Assembly: GCA_900758165.1 (NCBI GenBank)
Contig: CAAEQN010000108.1
Location: 1 to 53,460, forward strand
Origin: Clostridia bacterium
Lineage (GTDB): Bacteria > Bacillota > Clostridia > TANB77 > CAG-508
Reading direction: 5' to 3'
Length of the DNA: 53,460 nt
Made by a program: the position numbers and the translations under genes. Each line of letters starts with the position of its first letter. Position 1 is the stretch's first letter. Of the stretch, positions 44,389 through 53,460 are shown in pieces. The notes beneath the pieces were generated by a model. It searched no databases. It was given only the letters and a program-made list of their open reading frames with translations, and had not been told where the DNA came from.

Positions 44389-46473
44389 ATGGCAGATAAA
44401 TTAATTATTGTAGAGTCACCAGCAAAGGCAAATACAATAAAAAAGTTTTTAGGTGGAAGTACAAAAGTAGTAGCTTCAATGGGACATATAAGAGATTTAC
44501 CAAAATCAAAATTAGGAATCAATATTGAAAAAGATTTTGAACCAGAGTATATAAATATAAGGGGAAAAGGAGATTTAATTAAGTCATTAAAAAAAGATGC
44601 AAAATCTGCTAAAAAAATATATCTTGCAACTGACCCTGATCGTGAAGGAGAGGCTATTGCGTGGCATTTAGCTCACATATTAGAAATACCAGAAGATGCT
44701 ATATGTAGAGTTACTTTTAATGAAATAACAAAGGAAACTGTACAAGAATCAATAAAAAATCCAAGAAAAATAGATATGAATTTAACAAATGCTCAACAAG
44801 CCAGACGTGTACTAGACAGAATAGTAGGTTATAAAATTAGCCCATTATTATGGAAAAAAGTAAAGCCAGGATTATCAGCTGGACGTGTTCAATCTGTAGC
44901 AGTTAAATTAATAGTAGATAGAGAAAATGAAATAGAAAACTTTATTCCAGAAGAGTATTGGAATATATATGCTACTCTTAAGGATGAAAAAACAAAAAAG
45001 ATATTTGAAGCAAAATATTATGGAAGAGATGGCAAAAAATTAGAGTTACACAAAAAAGAAGAAGTAGATGAAATTTTAAAAGAAATAGAAAATGGAAAAT
45101 ATATTGTTACAGATGTAAAAAAAGGAGAAAAAAAGAGAACACCAGCTCCACCATTTACAACAAGTACAATGCAACAAGAGGCATCAAGAAAAATAGGATT
45201 TACATTAAAGAAAACTATGTCAATAGCACAAGGCTTATATGAAGGAGTAAAAGTTCCAGAAAAAGGGTCAGTAGGTTTAATCACTTATATGAGAACAGAT
45301 TCTACTAGAATATCTGAAGAAGCTAGGGCTGCTGCAAAAACATATATAACATCAGAATATGGAGCAAACTATTATGAAAATAGATATTATAAAACAAGTG
45401 GAAATGCTCAAGATGCCCATGAAGGTATAAGACCAACATATGTAGAGTTAACACCAGAAAAAATAAAAGATTCACTTACAGCAGATCAATACAAATTATA
45501 TAAATTGATTTACAATAGATTTATAGCCAGCCAAATGTCTGCAGCAGTATATGATACAGTAAATGTATCAATAGATGTGAATAAAAATACTTTTAAGGCA
45601 AGTGGACAAAATTTAAAATTCAAGGGATTCATGACATTATATGTTGAAGGAAATGATTCTGAAAAAGAAGATGAAGACAACACATCTATTCCTGAATTGG
45701 AAGTTAAGCAAGAGGTAATAAAACAAAAATTAGAGCCAAAACAAAGTTTTACAGAACCACCTGCAAGATATACAGAAGCAAGTTTAGTAAAAGAGCTAGA
45801 ATCTAAAGGAATAGGAAGGCCAAGTACTTATTCTCCAACAATTACAACTATAATAGAAAGAAGATATATAGAAAAAGACAAAAAACAATTAGTTCCAACA
45901 GAACTTGGAAAGGTAGTTAATAAACTACTAACAGAGAATTTTACAGACATAATCGATGTAACTTTTACTGCAAAAGTAGAAGAAGAATTTGATAAAGTTG
46001 CAGAAGGCAAAGAGGAATGGAAAAAAATAATTAGAGAATTTTATGGACCTTTTGAAAAGGAATTAGAAAAAGTAGAAAAAGAACTAGAGCATGTAAAACT
46101 AGAAGATGAGGTAACAGATATTCCATGTGATATATGTGGAAGAATGATGGTTGTGAAAATGGGAAGATATGGCAAATTTTTAGCATGTCCTGGATATCCA
46201 GAATGTAAAAATGTAAAGCCTTTTGTAGTGACAATAGAAGAACCTTGTCCAGTATGTGGAGGAAAAGTACAAGTTCGTAAAACTAGAAGAGGAAAGAATT
46301 ATTATATTTGCGAGAATAATAAAAATACAGAAGATTCTTGTAAATTTATTTCTTGGAATAAACCAAAAGTTGGAGAACCTTGGAATCCAGAAATGGAAAA
46401 GAAAACGGCAAAAAAGAGAACAAGAAAAAAGGCTACAAAAAAAGCTAAATCTTATAAAAAGAAAAGCAATTAA
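44389..46473 (+). CDS. topA: DNA topoisomerase I
   Basis: Type IA topoisomerase relaxing negative supercoils. 694 aa. TOPRIM domain opens IIVESPAKANTIKKFLG with DPDREGEAIAWHL near residue 85; catalytic Y300 in LITYMRTDSTR; then AHEGIRPT. Two C-terminal four-Cys zinc ribbons (CDICG ... CPGYPEC; CPVCG ... CENNKNTEDSC) and a Lys/Arg-rich tail that probably binds DNA. Of ATGs at 44386 and 44389 the second has better spacing to AGGAG. Confidence 0.96.
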   Translation: MADKLIIVESPAKANTIKKFLGGSTKVVASMGHIRDLPKSKLGINIEKDFEPEYINIRGKGDLIKSLKKDAKSAKKIYLATDPDREGEAIAWHLAHILEIPEDAICRVTFNEITKETVQESIKNPRKIDMNLTNAQQARRVLDRIVGYKISPLLWKKVKPGLSAGRVQSVAVKLIVDRENEIENFIPEEYWNIYATLKDEKTKKIFEAKYYGRDGKKLELHKKEEVDEILKEIENGKYIVTDVKKGEKKRTPAPPFTTSTMQQEASRKIGFTLKKTMSIAQGLYEGVKVPEKGSVGLITYMRTDSTRISEEARAAAKTYITSEYGANYYENRYYKTSGNAQDAHEGIRPTYVELTPEKIKDSLTADQYKLYKLIYNRFIASQMSAAVYDTVNVSIDVNKNTFKASGQNLKFKGFMTLYVEGNDSEKEDEDNTSIPELEVKQEVIKQKLEPKQSFTEPPARYTEASLVKELESKGIGRPSTYSPTITTIIERRYIEKDKKQLVPTELGKVVNKLLTENFTDIIDVTFTAKVEEEFDKVAEGKEEWKKIIREFYGPFEKELEKVEKELEHVKLEDEVTDIPCDICGRMMVVKMGRYGKFLACPGYPECKNVKPFVVTIEEPCPVCGGKVQVRKTRRGKNYYICENNKNTEDSCKFISWNKPKVGEPWNPEMEKKTAKKRTRKKATKKAKSYKKKSN

Positions 46474-46522
46474 CGAATAAGAAAATTATAGATGCATTCA
46501 AAATAATTAGAATAGAAAACTA

Positions 46523-46551
46523 TTGACATAATATAAAAAAAGATGTATTAT
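46523..46551 (+). promoter_or_regulatory. promoter of the thrS T-box leader
   Basis: Perfect TTGACA at 46523-46528, 17-nt spacer, TATTAT at 46546-46551. Confidence 0.75.
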
Positions 46552-46570
46552 AATAATATGTTAATATTAA

Positions 46571-46786
46571 AGTAATAGAGACAAAGTAAAATAAAGGTTA
46601 CCAAAAGAGAATATTAGTCACAGGCTGAAAGCTAATAGTGGAAAACGTGTTTGAAAAACTACCTCTCGGTATAGTTATTATACTGGCGAAAGCTTACTTA
46701 AAAATTAAGTAAAAAATTAGGATGGAACCGTGCATATAAATCCGCACTCCTAAATGCTATAAAGCATTTGGGAGTGTATTTATTTT
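46571..46786 (+). promoter_or_regulatory. T-box riboswitch (threonine) with terminator, controlling thrS
   Basis: The T-box sequence AGGATGGAACCGTGC lies at 46719-46733, close to consensus AGGGTGGNACCGCG. A Stem I region precedes it, with an AGTA motif on the 5' side (about 46585) and threonine codons ACT/ACC (46659-46664) on the 3' side just before CTCT, which pairs with AGAG at 46577-46580. A 13-bp terminator stem follows (46745-46757 with 46764-46776) ending in TATTTATTTT. Uncharged tRNA-Thr would stabilise the antiterminator and switch thrS on. The exact specifier register (ACT or ACC) is uncertain. Confidence 0.92.
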
Positions 46787-46825
46787 CAAATGCAAATAGC
46801 AAAAATAGAAAAGGGGGAAAACAAA

Positions 46826-48754
46826 ATGATTAACATTGAATTAAAAGACGGAAGCAAAAGACAAGTCGAAAAAGGTTCTAGCATATTAGAAATAGCTAGA
46901 CAAATTAGCGAAGGATTGGCTAGAAACGCTACTGCAGGTAGAGTAGATGGAAAGGTAGAAGATTTAAGATTTCCAATCAACAAAGATTGCAAATTAGAAA
47001 TCTTAACATTTGATGATGAAGATGGAAAAAAGGCTTATTGGCATACAACATCACACATAATGGCACAAGCAATAAAAAGATTATACAAAGATATTAAGCT
47101 AGCAATAGGACCATCTATTGATGCTGGATTCTACTATGATTTTGACACGGAATACAGATTTTCAGAAGAGGACTTTGCAAAGATAGAAGAAGAAATGAAA
47201 AAAATCATAAAAGAAGATTTACCAATAGAAAGATTTGAACTTCCAAGAAAAGAAGCAATCCAATTAATGAAAAATGCAGGAGAAAGCTACAAAGTAGAGT
47301 TAATAGAAGACTTACCAGAAGATGAAGTACTATCTTTTTATAAACAAGGAGAATTTACAGACCTTTGTGCAGGCCCTCACTTAATGAGTACAGGAAAAGT
47401 AAAGAGCATAAAATTATTATCTACATCAGGAGCTTACTGGAGAGGAAACGAAAACAACAAAATGCTACAAAGAATTTATGGTGTTTCATTCCCAAAAGCA
47501 AGCTTATTAGAAGAGCATTTACAAATGCTTGAAGAAGCAAAACAAAGAGATCATAGAAAGCTAGGAAAAGACCTTGAACTATTTATGACACACAAGTTAG
47601 TAGGTTCAGGACTTCCAATGTATTTACCAAATGGTGCAACAGTAAGAAGACTACTAGAAAGATATATTCAAGATAAAGAAATAAAAATGGGATACAAACA
47701 CGTATATACTCCATCACTTGCAAATGTAGAACTATACAAAACATCAGGACATTGGGATCATTACAAAGAGGATATGTTCCCAGTTATGAAGATGGATAAT
47801 GAAGAGCTAGTATTAAGACCAATGAACTGTCCACATCATATGCTAATATTCAAGAGCAAAATGCGTTCATACAAAGATCTACCAATAAGAATTGGAGAAC
47901 TTGCACACGATTTCAGATATGAAGATAGTGGTTCGGTTTGTGGAATTGAGAGAGTTAGACAAATGTGTCAAAATGATGCTCACTTATTTGTAAGACCAGA
48001 CCAAATAAAAGAAGAAGTTGCAAAAGTAGTAAAATTAATACTAGATGTATACAAAGACTTTGGATTTGAAGATTATGCATTTAGACTATCTTTAAGAGAC
48101 AAGAACGACAAACATAAATACTTTGATGATGATGAGATGTGGGAGAAAGCAGAAAGTGAGTTAAGAGAAATTTTAACAGAGTTAGGACTTGACTTCTATG
48201 AGGCAGAAGGAGAAGCAGCTTTCTATGGACCAAAGCTAGATGTACAATTAAAATCAGCGATAGGACACGATGTAACAGTTTCTACTTGTCAACTAGATTT
48301 CTTACTTCCAGAAAGATTTGAACTAGAATACATTGGAGAAGATGGAAAAGCACATAGACCAGTTGTTATTCATAGAGCAATACTTGGTTCTTTAGACAGA
48401 TTTATGGCATTCTTGATAGAAGAAACAAAAGGAGCTTTCCCAACATGGCTTGCACCACTTCAAGTAAAAGTTTTGCCAATATCAGATAAACATTTAGAGT
48501 ATGCAAACAAAGTTAAGAAAGCACTAGAAGAAAAAGATGTAAGAGTTGAAGTTGATGAAAGAGCAGAAAAAATAGGATACAAAATTAGAGAAGCCCAACT
48601 TCAAAAAATACCATATATGTTAGTAGTTGGTGACAAGGAAGAAGAGTCAAAAGAAGTAGGTGTTCGTAACAGAAAAGACGGAGATTTAGGAGCAATGAAA
48701 TTAGAGGATTTTGTTTCTAAAATTAATGAAGAAATAAAGAATTTTGCAAAATAA
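46826..48754 (+). CDS. thrS: threonyl-tRNA synthetase
   Basis: Class II synthetase, 642 aa. N-terminal TGS domain (ELKDGSKRQVEKGSSILEIA); editing domain with HTTSHIMAQA and the CAGPH site; catalytic core with the zinc-binding Cys in RPMNCPHHMLIF, motif 2 FRYEDSG, motif 3 RAILGSLDR; C-terminal anticodon-binding domain. ATG at 46826 follows AAGGGGGA; an in-frame ATG at 46790 has no ribosome site and lies in the leader. Controlled by the T-box upstream. Confidence 0.97.
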   Translation: MINIELKDGSKRQVEKGSSILEIARQISEGLARNATAGRVDGKVEDLRFPINKDCKLEILTFDDEDGKKAYWHTTSHIMAQAIKRLYKDIKLAIGPSIDAGFYYDFDTEYRFSEEDFAKIEEEMKKIIKEDLPIERFELPRKEAIQLMKNAGESYKVELIEDLPEDEVLSFYKQGEFTDLCAGPHLMSTGKVKSIKLLSTSGAYWRGNENNKMLQRIYGVSFPKASLLEEHLQMLEEAKQRDHRKLGKDLELFMTHKLVGSGLPMYLPNGATVRRLLERYIQDKEIKMGYKHVYTPSLANVELYKTSGHWDHYKEDMFPVMKMDNEELVLRPMNCPHHMLIFKSKMRSYKDLPIRIGELAHDFRYEDSGSVCGIERVRQMCQNDAHLFVRPDQIKEEVAKVVKLILDVYKDFGFEDYAFRLSLRDKNDKHKYFDDDEMWEKAESELREILTELGLDFYEAEGEAAFYGPKLDVQLKSAIGHDVTVSTCQLDFLLPERFELEYIGEDGKAHRPVVIHRAILGSLDRFMAFLIEETKGAFPTWLAPLQVKVLPISDKHLEYANKVKKALEEKDVRVEVDERAEKIGYKIREAQLQKIPYMLVVGDKEEESKEVGVRNRKDGDLGAMKLEDFVSKINEEIKNFAK

Positions 48755-48767
48755 TTGGAGGAAAACT

Positions 48768-51113
48768 ATGCCAAGGAAAACAGTAAAGGGAACTACGGAA
48801 AATTTAAATATATTAAATAATAAAATTAATTATATAGGGTTTGAATTAGAAGAAGTGCCAGAGTTTTTAAAAGACTTTGAACCTCTTAATTATAGAGTAC
48901 CAAAGGTATATGATGAAACAACATATAAAGTATATAAATATGTAAAAATAAAAGATATAGAAATTTTAATAACACCAAAAGACAGATTAGATGAATTATC
49001 AGAAAGATATAAATTAGCAAGTCCACTTTTTACATATATGAAACCAGAAACAAATGAAGACTTGGAAAAATACGCATATTTTTTAAAAATGATAAATCAG
49101 ACAAATATATCAGATATAGAAAGAATAGAAAAAGAGCAAGAAGAATTTGAAAAAAATATACCTTTTGATGTTAAGTTTGCCAACAACTTTAAATGGCAAG
49201 TATTTTATTCAGACTATGCAGATAAATATTTTATGCTAGCATCTACAAACGAAACAGACAATTCTCCAATGTTTTATTTGCTAAAAAGGAAAATTGCTGA
49301 AAACAAGAGCAGAAGTAAAAAAGAAAACACTATATTTATACCAATTAGCAATGAAGAATATTCAGAAAAGATATTAAAAAAGTCAGAAATAGAAGATTTA
49401 GAAAATTATTTATGGTATTTTACAAAAAATTGGGCTTCTATTTATGAAATTACAGATAAAGAGGGTAAAGTATTTTTGCAAATAGTTGGGGAGACTGTAA
49501 TATATGATAAAATGACAAGTAAATACAGAATAGTGCTAAAAGACAAAAAGGAAGCTTCAAAAGTATTTAAATTAATAAAAGCATTATTTATATTATCCTA
49601 TGATTTGCCAAATCAATATAAATTCCAAGTGAAAATTGGAAAAGATGGAGGTTTAGAATTCTATTTTGGAAACAAAAAAGTAGAATATGACTCATTAGCA
49701 GAATTCTTAAAAACAGAAGCTGTTGAAAAAATAAAAGAGAATGATTCTATAAAAATAGAAACAAAAGGAATAAAAGCAGATATAAAGGATTTGCAAAAAC
49801 ATGCAGAAGAACAGAAACAAGAATATTTACAAAAAGAAAGAGAAATAGTAACATTTTTGGAATGTAAGAAAACTTTTATTGGAAAAATAAAATACTTTTT
49901 TAAAGGAAAGAAAGTTAAAGCAAAAGAAGAAAATACTGAACATTCTGTAAATAAAAATAGAATGAAAGAAATATTAAATCAGGATAAAGAAGAAAGCACT
50001 CATTATAATAGTGAAGAAATCGAGAATACAAATTATACGGTAGAAGATATTATTAAAATAGGAAAAGAACTTGAAGATAATAAAAAAGAGAATAAAAATG
50101 CTAAACTAGATATAAAAGCACTAGAAAACAAAGTAGAGAATTTAGATAGAAAAATAAAAAATGCAAAAGAGTATTTGGAAGAAATTGATAGCCATAAAAA
50201 AAGTATATTTGAATTCTGGAAATATGCAAATAAAGATGAATCTAAAATGCTTGCAGAAGGTGAAGAAGAAGAGACAGAAACTAAACAGTTTCTAAAACAG
50301 TCTTTTGATTATGAAGAAGATATAGATACTTTAGCAAGTAAATTAGATTTAGAACAACGAGAAAAATTAGAGCATAAAGAATTAGATGCTGTATTTGCTT
50401 CAAATTTTGTATTAGATGGAATAAATATTGTGTCTAAAAAGAAATTATTAAAATCAGATGAAGAAAAAATATCTAAATTACTAGACACATTAAAACAAGA
50501 ATACAAAGATAATATAGATAAAATAGAAGAAAAAGATTTTGACATTTTCGGAAATGTAAGTGAAGACAAAACTAAAATTAAAACTCTAAAGAATAATAAA
50601 CATAGAGAGGTTGAAAAAGACAAATTTAAAGTTTTAAATGTAAATTTAAATACACAAATAGAAGATTTCACTGATAAATTAAAGGATTTAAGAAAAATAC
50701 TTGAGGAAGAAACAAATAAAATATCAGTTCCTTATGATATTGCTTTATATAAGGCTAGTAATGAAAAAATAGATCCAGAAGGATTTGATAAGTTTAGCAT
50801 TAATCCATTTGAAACATTAAGTAATTTAGAAAAAATGTCAACATCAAAGGAAACATATTTATATAAGGTAAACGTGCCGGAAAATACAAAATTAGTATTT
50901 TATACAAATATAACATTTTTTGAAAACAACAATCAAACATTACCTTTGGGAATGGATGTATCACAAGAAAGTTTGATAAATATGGATTTATATGATTTAG
51001 AATTAAAAAATAAAGATGAATTTAATATAAACTTTTTTAAAGATGAATTTACAAACTTTGTAAAAAAAGTAAATGTGTATGAATATGATTTAAAAAGTAA
51101 AAATAAAAAATAG
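48768..51113 (+). CDS. hypothetical large Lys/Glu-rich protein (781 aa)
   Basis: Not recognised. The start at 48768 has TTGGAGGA 6 nt upstream and lies 13 nt after thrS; an upstream in-frame ATG overlapping thrS is rejected. Residues about 1-340 look globular, with alternating strands and helices. Residues about 340-375 are coiled coil. A basic patch FIGKIKYFFKGKKVKAK follows near residue 370, then long charged helices (about 420-670), and a last globular part of about 110 residues ending KSKNKK. No signal peptide, clear transmembrane helix or known motif. Probably cytoplasmic and co-transcribed with thrS by position. Confidence 0.75.
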   Translation: MPRKTVKGTTENLNILNNKINYIGFELEEVPEFLKDFEPLNYRVPKVYDETTYKVYKYVKIKDIEILITPKDRLDELSERYKLASPLFTYMKPETNEDLEKYAYFLKMINQTNISDIERIEKEQEEFEKNIPFDVKFANNFKWQVFYSDYADKYFMLASTNETDNSPMFYLLKRKIAENKSRSKKENTIFIPISNEEYSEKILKKSEIEDLENYLWYFTKNWASIYEITDKEGKVFLQIVGETVIYDKMTSKYRIVLKDKKEASKVFKLIKALFILSYDLPNQYKFQVKIGKDGGLEFYFGNKKVEYDSLAEFLKTEAVEKIKENDSIKIETKGIKADIKDLQKHAEEQKQEYLQKEREIVTFLECKKTFIGKIKYFFKGKKVKAKEENTEHSVNKNRMKEILNQDKEESTHYNSEEIENTNYTVEDIIKIGKELEDNKKENKNAKLDIKALENKVENLDRKIKNAKEYLEEIDSHKKSIFEFWKYANKDESKMLAEGEEEETETKQFLKQSFDYEEDIDTLASKLDLEQREKLEHKELDAVFASNFVLDGINIVSKKKLLKSDEEKISKLLDTLKQEYKDNIDKIEEKDFDIFGNVSEDKTKIKTLKNNKHREVEKDKFKVLNVNLNTQIEDFTDKLKDLRKILEEETNKISVPYDIALYKASNEKIDPEGFDKFSINPFETLSNLEKMSTSKETYLYKVNVPENTKLVFYTNITFFENNNQTLPLGMDVSQESLINMDLYDLELKNKDEFNINFFKDEFTNFVKKVNVYEYDLKSKNKK

Positions 51114-51155
51114 GAAAGGAATATATGAAATATTAAAATATTTCAGGTGACGTTA

Positions 51156-52337
51156 ATGATAAATAGAGTAATTATAATGGTACTTGATGGTTTTGGCATA
51201 GGAGAAGCTCCAGATGCGGATAAGTATGGAGATTGCGGAAGCAACACTTTAGCAGGAATCTATAATGATGCAAAACTCGAAATTCCCAATATGCAAAAAT
51301 TGGGATTATATAACATAGATGGAATTAAAGTTGGAAGTAAAGTAGAGAAAACTATAGGAGCTTTTGGGAAAGCAAGAGAGCAAGCAGAAGGAAAAAATAG
51401 TCCAGTAGGACATTGGGAAATATCAGGATATGTAAAAAAACCAGGATTTAAAACATACCCAAATGCTTTTCCTAAAGAATTAATAGATGAGTTTATAAAA
51501 GAAGCAAGAATAGATGGAATACTATGCAATGAGGTTGGTTCTGGAACTGAATTGCTAAAAAAATATGGAGAAGAACATGTAAAAACAGGATATCCAATTA
51601 TTTATACATCAGCAGATAGTGTATTTCAAATAGCAGCTCATGAGGATGTAATACCAGTAGAAAAATTATATGAGCTTTGTAGAGTTGCAAGAAAAATTGC
51701 AGATAAACCAGAATATAATATAGGAACAATAATAGCTAGACCTTTTGTAGGAGACAAAGCAGAAAACTTTACAAGGACTTACAATAGAAAAGATTTTGAA
51801 TCAGAAACATTTGGAAGAACAATGTTAGATGTAATTGCACAAAACAATGGAAGAGTAATTGCTATTGGAAAAATACAAGATTTATTCAATGGAAGAGGAA
51901 TTGACAAGGCAATACATACAAGTGGAAATGCTGATGGAATAGAAAAAACTATTGAAGAGATTGAAAAAGAAGATGCAAGTTTAATTTTTACGAATCTGGT
52001 AGATACAGATATGCTATATGGACATAGAAACAATATAGAAGGATATGCAAAAGCTTTAGAATATTTTGATGCACAATTACCAAGAATAATTGAAAAAATG
52101 AAAGATACAGATATGCTAATAATAACAGCAGATCATGGAAATGATCCAAGTACACCAAGTACAGACCACAATAGAGAATATATTCCAATCTTAATATATG
52201 GAAAAAATATAAAAGAAAATGTAAATCTAGGAATAAGACAAACATTTTCAGATATATCTGCAACAGTATTAGATATTTTAAATTTACCAAATTTAGAAAA
52301 TGGAACAAGTTTTAAAGATGAAATAGTACAATATTAA
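51156..52337 (+). CDS. deoB: phosphopentomutase
   Basis: Alkaline-phosphatase-fold metalloenzyme converting (deoxy)ribose-1-phosphate to the 5-phosphate in nucleoside salvage. 393 aa. First metal motif MVLDGFGIGEAPDA; cap domain with SPVGHWE; IIYTSADSVFQIAAHE with the catalytic Thr; final metal site DTDMLYGHRNN, ITADHGNDPSTPSTDH. ATG at 51156 is preferred; the GTG at 51147 is part of the AGGTGA ribosome site. A short palindrome GAAATATT-AA-AATATTTC (51126-51143) lies just before. Confidence 0.95.
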   Translation: MINRVIIMVLDGFGIGEAPDADKYGDCGSNTLAGIYNDAKLEIPNMQKLGLYNIDGIKVGSKVEKTIGAFGKAREQAEGKNSPVGHWEISGYVKKPGFKTYPNAFPKELIDEFIKEARIDGILCNEVGSGTELLKKYGEEHVKTGYPIIYTSADSVFQIAAHEDVIPVEKLYELCRVARKIADKPEYNIGTIIARPFVGDKAENFTRTYNRKDFESETFGRTMLDVIAQNNGRVIAIGKIQDLFNGRGIDKAIHTSGNADGIEKTIEEIEKEDASLIFTNLVDTDMLYGHRNNIEGYAKALEYFDAQLPRIIEKMKDTDMLIITADHGNDPSTPSTDHNREYIPILIYGKNIKENVNLGIRQTFSDISATVLDILNLPNLENGTSFKDEIVQY

Positions 52338-52345
52338 GACATTAA

Positions 52346-52422
52346 AAAAACCTGAATTGAGACTAAAGTGATTAATAAAAAATACTTTTTATTTTATCAT
52401 TTCAATTAAAATTCAGGTTTTA
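52346..52422. terminator. long bidirectional terminator between deoB and the E2-like gene
   Basis: A 12-bp outer stem AAAACCTGAATT / AATTCAGGTTTT and an inner AT-rich stem (AATAAAAA/TTTTTATT) form one long hairpin between convergent genes, with A-runs on the left and T-runs on the right. Confidence 0.75.
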
Positions 52423-52426
52423 ATAT

Positions 52427-53278
52427 TTATCTTATATCAGATTTTGCTTGGGCGTGTTCTTCTAATAATTCCGGTTTTCTTAAATATTTAGTTAGCAACT
52501 TAAAAGAATTTGCAAAATAATATCCATCACAGATTCTTTCATCACCTACAAAAGCAATAGTAATACATTTTTCTTCTCTTATTTCTTCATCTTCATAAAG
52601 AAAACTTTTTTTCTTTTTTCCCATTGCAAAAAATAAACTTGTAGTTCCAAAATTATATAAATGATGATAAATACTATCAATTCCTAAAGAGCCAACATTT
52701 GTTAAAAATAAGCTTGTATGAAAAGGACTTGCGTTAATAGCGGCTTTAGGCATTATTCCATGTTTGTCTAGAAAGCCTAGAAATTTAACAATTCTTCTTA
52801 AAGTACCATCAGAAACCAAGCTTAAAGTTTTGGCTAAACGGTCAGTACTATTTTCTGTAGTAACTTTTTTGTTATCTTCGATAGCTTTATCAAGTTTTTC
52901 TTTTATTTCGAAAATATTTTCTTCTCCCGTAAAAGGTAACTTAATAGTAGTTTCCTCACTTTCATCAGAAAGACTTTTTTTAATAGCTAAAGAAACTAAT
53001 ATCTCATTTCTTGCATATATACTTCCATTCATAGCAAATCTATTTAATTGTGGTCTTTCTGCAACGATTCTAACCATAGCAGCATATATTATATTCATAT
53101 ATGATAATTTTATTCCTTCAGTAGCTTTTTTGTCTATATATTCATCCATATATTTTAGCATAATATCTTGCTTAAAGTATACTTGAGAATCAGACCTTTC
53201 TAACATTACATTAGGTATTACTCTAAAAAATGGAGAAAGAGTTTTTAACCTTCTACCATCACTTCTATGTCCAAACAT
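52427..53278 (-). CDS. 2-oxoacid dehydrogenase E2-like acyltransferase-fold protein lacking the catalytic His
   Basis: 283 aa. Resembles the catalytic domain of E2/CAT acyltransferases: N-terminal RLKTLSPFFRVIPNVMLER, central KLSYMNIIYAAMVRIVAERPQLNRF, and late CITIAFVGDERICDGYYFANSFK. The usual HRVIDG motif reads ERICDG, so Asp-Gly is kept but the catalytic His is Glu. No lipoyl or peripheral-subunit domain and no E1/E3 neighbours, so not part of a dehydrogenase complex by context. Function unknown. Own promoter upstream. Confidence 0.75.
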   Translation of the reverse strand: MFGHRSDGRRLKTLSPFFRVIPNVMLERSDSQVYFKQDIMLKYMDEYIDKKATEGIKLSYMNIIYAAMVRIVAERPQLNRFAMNGSIYARNEILVSLAIKKSLSDESEETTIKLPFTGEENIFEIKEKLDKAIEDNKKVTTENSTDRLAKTLSLVSDGTLRRIVKFLGFLDKHGIMPKAAINASPFHTSLFLTNVGSLGIDSIYHHLYNFGTTSLFFAMGKKKKSFLYEDEEIREEKCITIAFVGDERICDGYYFANSFKLLTKYLRKPELLEEHAQAKSDIR

Positions 53279-53301
53279 TAAATTTTATCCCCTTTAATTA
53301 G

Positions 53302-53330
53302 TATATACTTTATTTTATAATGAATGTCAA
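53302..53330 (-). promoter_or_regulatory. promoter of the E2-like gene
   Basis: Minus strand: perfect TTGACA (53330-53325), 17-nt spacer, TATATA (53307-53302; TATACT one step on is an alternative). Confidence 0.6.
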
Positions 53331-53460
53331 GTTTTGTCAAATGAAAAAAATACAATTGATAAAGAAGTATGTGTCAAGTAAATGTAGGCAATTTTTTTAT
53401 TTTTTTCTAATCCTTCAATATCAATTGCTTAAACACTTTTATTATTTTTAAGTTCACTTA

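Noticed and set aside
53331..53460. A gene at the right end
   Set aside because: No open frame with a ribosome site; the stretch appears to be AT-rich intergenic DNA cut by the window edge.

Overview
The window is chromosomal DNA from an AT-rich, spore-forming Clostridia-type Firmicute, probably an uncultured gut lineage (inference). The evidence is very low GC, AGA-dominated arginine codons, strong AGGAGG ribosome sites, a T-box leader, a PASTA kinase, SpoVD-type PBP, meso-DAP-type MurE and a 26-codon spoVM gene. Nearly all genes are housekeeping: cell wall and division (murT/gatD-like, murI, mraZ, rsmH, ftsL, spoVD, murE, mraY, ftsW, murG), translation and RNA modification (rlmN, rsgA, rpmB, trmFO, thrS), chromosome maintenance (smc, topA, nth, a SNF2 helicase) and metabolism (rpe, folC, deoB).

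Layout. 1-2.4 kb: MurT/GatD-like pair. 2.5-7.9 kb: rlmN-prpC-prkC, then rsgA-rpe. 8-11.6 kb: minus-strand polymer-forming membrane protein and nth, plus-strand small membrane protein and spoVM, minus-strand rpmB and murI. The order rpe ... spoVM-rpmB matches Bacillus subtilis, with thiN absent. 11.7-13.3 kb: Cys-rich regulatory-like protein, a 47-aa protein and a two-part TauE/SafE exporter. 13.4-26 kb: SNF2 helicase-trmFO, a coiled-coil unknown, smc, Ca2+ P-type ATPase. 26.2-31 kb: first half of the dcw cluster. 31.2-38.7 kb: an insertion relative to a standard dcw cluster (pilin fragment, CMP-kinase/ParB-like fusion, folC, and a vWA/XpaC/solute-binding/TelA operon). 38.9-44 kb: second half of the dcw cluster. 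44.3-53.4 kb: topA, T-box-thrS, a large unknown, deoB and an E2-like acyltransferase-fold protein.

Main discovery candidate. Three genes (ftsW, the vWA protein, the second TauE half) each break into two reading frames. In all three the break lies at an in-frame CGG codon followed by A, and reading CGGA as one glycine (skipping C and reading GGA) restores the conserved family sequence exactly. By eye I found no other in-frame CGG codon in any gene here, although CGG occurs dozens of times out of frame and CGT, CGA, AGA and AGG are all used for arginine. So in-frame CGG and frame breaks coincide one to one. This suggests +1 frameshifting or quadruplet decoding at CGG-A, probably because CGG has no cognate tRNA. 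One of the three genes is the normally essential ftsW. A systematic sequence error is the alternative to exclude.

Other points of interest: a GatD homologue lacking both catalytic Cys and His; an MraZ operator of 10-bp-spaced AAGTGG repeats just after the mraZ -10; a 121-nt homopurine tract with a 42-bp repeat followed by a GC-rich 31-bp perfect palindrome between ftsW and murG; and a CMP-kinase fused to a ParB/Srx-type domain. Functional statements rest on family motifs read by eye; no database search was possible.
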